From contig CAIKXH010000094.1 in NCBI GenBank assembly GCA_903831335.1, positions 1-9,626 on the forward strand: 9,626 nucleotides of DNA, given 5' to 3'. This stretch comes from Candidatus Uhrbacteria bacterium. GTDB taxonomy: Bacteria > Patescibacteriota > Patescibacteriia > UBA9934 > GWF2-40-263. Position numbers and translations under genes: made by a program. Position 1 is the stretch's first letter; each line of letters begins with the position of its first letter. Below the pieces are notes generated by a model. That model was not told the DNA's origin. It did no database searches and saw nothing but the letters and a program-made list of their open reading frames with translations. Positions 5,801-9,626 of the stretch are shown here, piece after piece.

Positions 5801-7015
5801 CTATACCAGTAAGGCTTCTACTTCTGCTCCTGTTGCCTTTTGACGAATCAATTCTGTGACTGCTTTTCGATCTCCATTTCTTCCAACTAATATCGCGCCA
5901 ACAATCTGATTCTTTCTGATAAAAAATTCCGTAACCCCTCCGTCGTTTACACTTCCAATCATCTTTGTTTCATCTGCATCAGACCTTGATACATCTCCGA
6001 TAAAGATCACGTCGATTCCGACAATGTCCATTGCATATGAAGACACAAGATCAAAAGAAACTTTCTCACCAAACATGTTTTTTGCCACACAACGTCCTTG
6101 CATTTGTGCATTCATCCAGCTTGCAACATGCAAATGACGGCCATATCGCTCATCAAAATATTCTGCAACATCACCCGCAACAAAAATATCCTGAACGTTT
6201 GTTTCTAAAAATTGATTTGCAATAATTCCTTGATTTACTTCAATACCAGAATCTTTCAAAAAGGAAAAATGCGGCGCCACACCAACACCAAGACCCATAA
6301 GGTCACAAGGATGCGTTTGTCCGTTTGTTAAAAATGCTTCGATCTTCTTGTCACCAAGAAATTCAATTTCTTTTGCGTTTTCTAAAACAACAATTCCGCT
6401 TTGCACCAATTGATTTTTGATCAGCTCTCCCGCCTCTTTCGACAAACCTCGAGACCACATGTGTGATCCGCGATACGCGATCGTTGTTTGTAAATTTGCC
6501 TCATGAAAAATATTCAAATATTCACTTGCAATAAATCCACCACCATAAATTCCTACCTTCGCATCCTTAGGAAGGGCGCGCAAAAGTTCAACAAGATGAT
6601 CTGCGTCGTCGAGTGTTCGAAGATATGAAAGGCCAGGAAGATCTTGCTCCATGAGTTTTACTTCTACTCCGCTTGCGATCAACAGCTTGTCGTATTCAAC
6701 CTCCCTTCCACTTAACAATTCGACGAATTTATTTTTTGTATCCACTCGCAGAACAATTTCTCCCGTGAGCCATTCAATCTTTTGTTCTTCATACCAAGAT
6801 TCTCCGGCGGAGCCGGATCCGGCTCCGCCGGACTTTTTCAAAAACACGCGTTCACGAGGAATTTTTCCCTTAATGTAATGCGGCAACAAAACACGCGAAT
6901 AAAGCGCGTGATATTCCTCTGAAATTAAGGTGATTTCAGAATCCGGATCAAGTTTCCGCAACTCCTCTGCAGCTGTTGTTCCAGCAATTCCACCACCAAT
7001 GATGACGTAGTGCAT
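5801..7015 (-). CDS. FAD-dependent NAD(P)H oxidoreductase, probable ferredoxin reductase
   Basis: 404 residues, a pyridine nucleotide-disulfide oxidoreductase fold of the NADH:rubredoxin/ferredoxin reductase or NirB-like type. The N-terminal FAD site is GGGIAG (7-12). A second Rossmann motif for NAD(P)H is IYGGGFIASEY (156-166), and the FAD-closing motif is GDVAE (281-285). The region 292-308 with ASWMNAQMQG is typical of this family. No CxxC redox pair is visible near the NAD(P) site, so thioredoxin reductase is unlikely. The ATG at 7015 is chosen because the FAD motif follows at once; an earlier in-frame ATG at 7069 only reads through the intergenic repeat. No Shine-Dalgarno is seen. Residues 62-71 (SGGAGSGSAG) come from an inserted palindrome (6803-6832). 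As last gene after the ferredoxin, it plausibly reduces that ferredoxin with NAD(P)H for cluster assembly. Confidence 0.88.
   Translation of the reverse strand: MHYVIIGGGIAGTTAAEELRKLDPDSEITLISEEYHALYSRVLLPHYIKGKIPRERVFLKKSGGAGSGSAGESWYEEQKIEWLTGEIVLRVDTKNKFVELLSGREVEYDKLLIASGVEVKLMEQDLPGLSYLRTLDDADHLVELLRALPKDAKVGIYGGGFIASEYLNIFHEANLQTTIAYRGSHMWSRGLSKEAGELIKNQLVQSGIVVLENAKEIEFLGDKKIEAFLTNGQTHPCDLMGLGVGVAPHFSFLKDSGIEVNQGIIANQFLETNVQDIFVAGDVAEYFDERYGRHLHVASWMNAQMQGRCVAKNMFGEKVSFDLVSSYAMDIVGIDVIFIGDVSRSDADETKMIGSVNDGGVTEFFIRKNQIVGAILVGRNGDRKAVTELIRQKATGAEVEALLV
6803..6832. repeat. 30-bp perfect palindrome inserted in frame in the reductase gene
   Basis: The unit TCCGGCGGAGCCGGA (15 bases, itself a TCCGGC/GCCGGA hairpin) is followed directly by its exact reverse complement. 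24 of its 30 bases are G or C, in a gene that is otherwise A/T-rich. It covers exactly codons 62-71 and leaves the frame open. It resembles intragenic palindromic elements such as those known from Rickettsia, though not in sequence. Confidence 0.85.
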
Positions 7016-7025
7016 AAAGAAAAGA

Positions 7026-7108
7026 GTAGAAGAGTAGTAAAGTAGAAGAGTAGTAAAGTAAATATTCATTCCTCACTTTACTTCTTCACTACTTTTCTAC
7101 TCTCCTAC
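7026..7108. repeat. Intergenic AGTAG-type inverted repeat A (ferredoxin-reductase gap)
   Basis: The arms 7026-7059 and 7075-7108 are 34 bases each and agree at about 27-28 positions when one is reverse-complemented, with a 15-base loop. The left arm is purine-rich with repeated GTAG units; the right arm is pyrimidine-rich. Positions 7089-7110 are identical to 8227-8248 in repeat C. The repeat fills almost the entire gap between the two genes. Confidence 0.85.
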
Positions 7109-7116
7109 TTCCAAAA

Positions 7117-7386
7117 TTACATATCTGGAAACAATTGTTTCCCCGCTTCATCATAAATATAGACAGCGAGTGTTGGGCATGATTGAGCTCCAAGCAAAAT
7201 GTTTTCCATTTGTGCTTCTGTGACTTCCATCCAGCGCTCATATTTTGATCCGTCCGGCTCTGTTCCGTGATCTAATACGTATGCTTTGTTTTCATTATTC
7301 ATTTGAAATGTGTCTGGGGCAATGGTGACACAAGAGGCTGCTCCAATACACAAATCCTCATCAACCTTAACTTTTATACGTGGCAT
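7117..7386 (-). CDS. Small [3Fe-4S]-type ferredoxin
   Basis: 89 residues. It has the single-cluster pattern of COG1141-type ferredoxins: C13-I-G-A16-A-S-C19 followed by a Pro-Asp-x-Phe segment (24-27), and a distant C70-P71 near the C-terminus. The usual second ligand position holds Ala16 instead of Cys, which in this family normally means a [3Fe-4S] cluster or a [4Fe-4S] cluster with an open site. The middle (28-60) is acidic and the length is normal for the family. It probably carries electrons from the neighbouring FAD reductase to the scaffold or another acceptor. The ATG at 7386 starts right before the conserved beta strand (PRIKVKVDEDLC); no Shine-Dalgarno is seen upstream. It is flanked on both sides by intergenic inverted repeats. 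Confidence 0.88.
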   Translation of the reverse strand: MPRIKVKVDEDLCIGAASCVTIAPDTFQMNNENKAYVLDHGTEPDGSKYERWMEVTEAQMENILLGAQSCPTLAVYIYDEAGKQLFPDM

Positions 7387-7400
7387 AGGATAAATGGTTA

Positions 7401-7472
7401 GTAGTTGGTAGTTAGAAGTTGGTAGTTAGGATAGAAGCGAGTTTTAAACCCTAACTTCGAACTACTAACTAC
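7401..7472. repeat. Intergenic inverted repeat B (scaffold-ferredoxin gap)
   Basis: The arms 7401-7422 and 7451-7472 agree at 19 of 22 positions. The units are GTAGTT and GAAGTT, related to but different from repeats A and C. The right arm overlaps the stop codon of the scaffold gene (7469-7471), so the TAG stop is part of the repeat. Confidence 0.75.
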
Positions 7473-8146
7473 TTTCCTCCGAAATATTTTTCTTTATAGA
7501 AACGAATGAGTTCTTCTACCGCGGGTAAGCAATTTGGATTTCCGATTCCCACTTTTGTTTTCTGTTGAACGAGTTCAAGTGTATGTGCACCTTCAAGCAC
7601 AGCTTCTTCAATATCATGGTCTGTTACTTTTGAAACAGGATCGATAATGCGAGCACTCTCTACAACAATTTTATCAAATTTATTCTCTCTACGATAGAAA
7701 TCATTGATTGCATCACGCAGTGCCTTGTCGCAAAGAACCGAGCAATGAAATTTTCTTTGTGGAAGTCCACCGAGACGTTCCATGATATCTTGCGGTTTTA
7801 ATGCGCGTGCTTCTTCAAGCGTCATTCCACCATTCTCTGTCACAATCTCTGAGGCCATTGAGGTTGAGGCGATTGCACTTCCGCATCCGAATGTTTTCCA
7901 TTTAAATTCTTGAATGCGTTCTGTTTCTGGATCTACTTTCATCCAGACGCGCAACTCATCTCCGCATGCTGGTGAACCCACTTTTCCAACTGCATTGAAT
8001 TGTGATTCATCCGCATCTTGTTCCATGAAATTTTTTGGATGAAAAAAATGCTCCTTCACAATATCTGTGTAGAACCAAGATTTTGTTTGATCATGTGAGG
8101 CGACATCGCCTTGTGTGCCAGCGATAGGATCAAGTTTGTGGGACAT
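7469..8146 (-). CDS. iscU: IscU/NifU-type Fe-S cluster scaffold with degenerate C-terminal BFD-like domain
   Basis: 225 residues. The N-terminal IscU domain (about 25-155) has all expected cluster ligands: C61-G-D63 in GSPACGDELRVW, C88 in FGCGSAIAS, and H134-C135 in FHCSVLC. The position of the LPPVK chaperone-binding motif reads LPQRK (128-132). The C-terminal part (about 165-222, VTDHDIEEAV...GAHTLELVQQKTKVGIGNPNCLP) matches the helical BFD/NifU [2Fe-2S] domain. Only one of its four cysteines remains (C206), so it probably binds no cluster. The protein assembles Fe-S clusters from sulfur supplied by the desulfurase upstream. The ATG at 8146 is used because the earlier reading from 8221 merely translates the intergenic repeat. 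Instead of a Shine-Dalgarno there is a run of nine C on the mRNA sense. The symbol marks the family; NifU would fit equally. Confidence 0.9.
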   Translation of the reverse strand: MSHKLDPIAGTQGDVASHDQTKSWFYTDIVKEHFFHPKNFMEQDADESQFNAVGKVGSPACGDELRVWMKVDPETERIQEFKWKTFGCGSAIASTSMASEIVTENGGMTLEEARALKPQDIMERLGGLPQRKFHCSVLCDKALRDAINDFYRRENKFDKIVVESARIIDPVSKVTDHDIEEAVLEGAHTLELVQQKTKVGIGNPNCLPAVEELIRFYKEKYFGGK

Positions 8147-8150
8147 AGTT

Positions 8151-8159
8151 GGGGGGGGG
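8151..8159. repeat. Nine-base homopolymer before the scaffold start codon
   Basis: Nine consecutive G on the plus strand (C on the coding strand) lie 5 to 13 bases upstream of the ATG at 8146, where a Shine-Dalgarno would normally be. Such tracts can slip in length during replication, and also cause sequencing errors. Confidence 0.8.
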
Positions 8160-8254
8160 TAGTAAAGAAGAAAAGTAGTAGAGTAGTAAGGCAAATTAAA
8201 TAAGAAGCTTTTTGTGTTCAACTTTTCTACTTTTCTACTCTCCTACTTTACTAC
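8159..8254. repeat. Intergenic AGTAG-type inverted repeat C (desulfurase-scaffold gap)
   Basis: The arms 8159-8191 and 8222-8254 agree at 26 of 33 positions. The right arm contains 22 bases (8227-8248) identical to repeat A (7089-7110), in the same orientation. The loop (8192-8221) is A/T-rich. It fills nearly the whole gap between the stop at 8260 and the poly-G tract. Confidence 0.82.
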
Positions 8255-8259
8255 TTTTC

Positions 8260-9459
8260 TTACATCCAATACTTCTCATCCACGCGAACAGGACTAATAG
8301 AGCGCAATGTTTCAACAAGTGGCGGAAGTGTTTTTAAAACGAATTCAATATCTTTCTCTGTTGTGGAATGTCCGAGAGAGAATCGCATGGAACCATGCGC
8401 AACCTCGTAAGGAAATCCGAGCGCGAGAATAACGTGAGACGGGTCTAGAGAAGCAGATGTGCATGCAGAACCTGTCGACACATAAATCCCTGCAGCGTCG
8501 AGATAGAGCAACAAAGCTTCACCTTCAATGTCCATGAACGAAATATTCACATTGTTCGGCAAGCGTTGTTCCTTATCACCATTCAAACGAGTTCGTGGAA
8601 TCGTCGACAATATTCCTTCAATGAGTTTGTTGCGAAGCACCTCGAGTCGAGAAGATTCTTTTACACGATCAGCCTGTGCGAGTTCAAGAGCTTTTGCCAT
8701 TCCGATTATCCCCGGCACATTTTCTGTTCCTGGACGAATTCCTCTTTCTTGAGCGCCGCCGAACTGTAAAGGTTCGAGCTTGATTCCTCTTTTTACATAC
8801 AAAAGTCCTACACCTTTTGGTCCATACATTTTCGACCCATTCAGGGTTAGCATGTCTACATGCAACTTCTCAACATTCAAATCAAGATACCCCGTAGCCT
8901 GACATGCATCTGTATGAAATACCAAATGCGGCAAATTGTGTTCTTCACGATATTTCTGAATCATGTTTCCCATTTCTGCAATCGGCTGAATGGTTCCAAT
9001 TTCATTGTTTGCATACATCACAGAAACGAGAATTGTTTCTGGTCTGAGCGCCTTTGCGATCGAGTCCACAGAAATCATTCCATCTCTGTCTGGAGCAATA
9101 TACGTCACTTCAAATCCTTCTTTTTTTTCAAGACGAATACACGCTTCTAAAACAGCATGGTGTTCAAACGAGGTTGTGATGATGTGATTTCCAAATTGTT
9201 TATTCATTCGTGCATGACCCAGAATCGCAAGATTGTCTGATTCTGTTCCACCTGATGTAAATAAAATTTCATCTGCTCTCACGTGCAAAATTTGCGCAAT
9301 CGATTCGCGGGCTTGTCGAACATCATCAGTCACAATCTTTCCTGTTGAATGAAAACTGGATGGATTCCCATACTTTTCATCCAGATACGGCAACATAGCC
9401 TCGCGCACACGAGGATCTAATGGAGTTGTTGCGGCGTGATCAAGATAAATGTCTTGCAT
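8260..9459 (-). CDS. iscS: Cysteine desulfurase (IscS/NifS type)
   Basis: 399 residues, normal for class V aminotransferase-fold desulfurases. It removes sulfur from cysteine through a persulfide and passes it to the scaffold encoded downstream. Visible motifs in order: YLDHAATTP (5-13), TSGGTESDN (68-76), EHHAVL (99-104) with the PLP-stacking histidine, HTDACQATG (182-190), the PLP lysine K210 in NGSKMYGPKG, RPGTEN (242-247), and the catalytic C333 in STGSACTSAS. The residue before K210 is Ser where E. coli IscS has His. The ATG at 9459 is preferred to a TTG at 9480 because it leads directly into the conserved start and because the promoter at 9471-9499 would leave the TTG untranscribed. It is the first gene of the Fe-S operon. 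Confidence 0.95.
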   Translation of the reverse strand: MQDIYLDHAATTPLDPRVREAMLPYLDEKYGNPSSFHSTGKIVTDDVRQARESIAQILHVRADEILFTSGGTESDNLAILGHARMNKQFGNHIITTSFEHHAVLEACIRLEKKEGFEVTYIAPDRDGMISVDSIAKALRPETILVSVMYANNEIGTIQPIAEMGNMIQKYREEHNLPHLVFHTDACQATGYLDLNVEKLHVDMLTLNGSKMYGPKGVGLLYVKRGIKLEPLQFGGAQERGIRPGTENVPGIIGMAKALELAQADRVKESSRLEVLRNKLIEGILSTIPRTRLNGDKEQRLPNNVNISFMDIEGEALLLYLDAAGIYVSTGSACTSASLDPSHVILALGFPYEVAHGSMRFSLGHSTTEKDIEFVLKTLPPLVETLRSISPVRVDEKYWM

Positions 9460-9470
9460 AATCGTTGGCG

Positions 9471-9499
9471 AGTATAACAAAAAAGTCGTTGAAAATCAA
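9471..9499 (-). promoter_or_regulatory. Promoter of the Fe-S operon giving a near-leaderless mRNA
   Basis: On the minus strand, -35 TTGATT (9499-9494), a 17-base spacer, and -10 TATACT (9476-9471) preceded by TGT, an extended -10. Transcription would start near 9464, only about five bases before the ATG at 9459. Confidence 0.65.
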
Positions 9500-9501
9500 C
9501 G
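9479..9501 (-). terminator. Terminator of the upstream partial gene, overlapping the next promoter
   Basis: On the minus strand, CGTTGA (9501-9496) pairs with TCAACG (9492-9487) across a TTT loop, followed by AC and six T (9484-9479). It lies 17 bases past the stop at 9519 and overlaps the -35 and spacer of the Fe-S promoter. Confidence 0.6.
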
Positions 9502-9518
9502 GCTCTACCCTGTTTTGA

Positions 9519-9626
9519 TTATTCAGCTTCTATTTCCTCATTAACTGCTGCAAATAATTCAGGATTCTCAATAAATTCCTTATAACACTCATCTGTATCA
9601 AAGAAAAAAACCTCTTGATTATTTGG
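9519..9626 (-). CDS. C-terminal end of an unidentified protein (partial)
   Basis: An open frame runs in from the window edge and gives 35 residues to a TAA stop (9519-9521), ending in the acidic sequence AAVNEEIEAE. It contains a FFFDTDECYKEF segment with one cysteine. The frame is open across the whole available stretch, the stop is followed at once by a terminator, and the next gene begins after its own promoter, so it looks like a real gene end. Too little is present to identify the product; the acidic C-terminus suggests a soluble protein. It would lie upstream of the Fe-S operon in the same direction. Confidence 0.55.
   Translation of the reverse strand, partial: PNNQEVFFFDTDECYKEFIENPELFAAVNEEIEAE

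Noticed and set aside
6815..6820. GGATCC (BamHI site) at the centre of the palindrome, suggesting a cloning linker
   Set aside because: The whole 30-bp element is a precise double hairpin in frame within an otherwise natural gene; the six-base site follows from the palindrome.
7016..7069. N-terminal extension of the FAD reductase starting at 7069
   Set aside because: The added residues (Leu/Tyr/Ser/Thr runs) are just the intergenic repeat translated, and the FAD motif is expected at the very N-terminus.
8147..8221. N-terminal extension of the scaffold protein starting at 8221
   Set aside because: It translates the intergenic repeat and the poly-C tract (Tyr/Leu/Pro runs); IscU proteins do not have this.
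7026..8254. Short repeated GTAG units as a possible CRISPR array
   Set aside because: There are no constant-length repeats separated by unique spacers, the units are low-complexity inverted repeats, and no cas gene is present.

Overview
The window looks like a piece of a small bacterial genome, most likely Patescibacteria (CPR). The reasons are two tandem two-helix T4SS-pilin-like proteins of a type common in that group, a stripped-down Fe-S assembly operon, and several proteins I cannot place in any family. The lineage is an inference; no rRNA or tRNA gene is present to test it. Standard stop codons are used.

Layout. 15-868 (+): two tandem pilin-like genes ending at a strong hairpin terminator. 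913-2726 (-): a two-gene operon for a secreted protein (978-1853) and a lipoprotein (1955-2539). It is clearly richer in G+C than its surroundings and starts at a near-consensus promoter (TTGACA, 17 bp, TATAGT). 2745-3261 (+): a divergent small hypothetical gene. 3266-5713 (-): a 742-residue multi-membrane-pass orphan protein behind a roughly 150-nt leader that can fold into three stem-loops ending exactly at the ribosome-binding site. 5738-9499 (-): an iron-sulfur cluster operon in the order cysteine desulfurase (IscS/NifS), IscU/NifU scaffold, [3Fe-4S]-type ferredoxin, FAD/NAD(P)H reductase. 9519-9626 (-): the last 35 codons of another gene.

How the genes work together. IscS releases sulfur from cysteine, the scaffold builds the cluster, and the reductase and ferredoxin pair plausibly supply the electrons. 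The two secreted proteins and the large membrane protein are probably cell-envelope components, but nothing in the sequence gives them a firm function.

Most unusual points. (1) A 30-bp perfect GC-rich palindrome sits in frame inside the reductase gene and adds ten residues. (2) All three gaps between the Fe-S genes carry a long AGTAG/CTACT-type inverted repeat seen nowhere else in the window. (3) The leader of the 742-aa protein gene has competing stems and looks like a regulatory RNA. (4) The central genes (978-5531) have clear Shine-Dalgarno sequences, while the pilin and Fe-S genes on either side do not. No gap longer than 300 bases lacks a gene; the two longest (2540-2792 and 5532-5800) hold promoters, leaders and a terminator.
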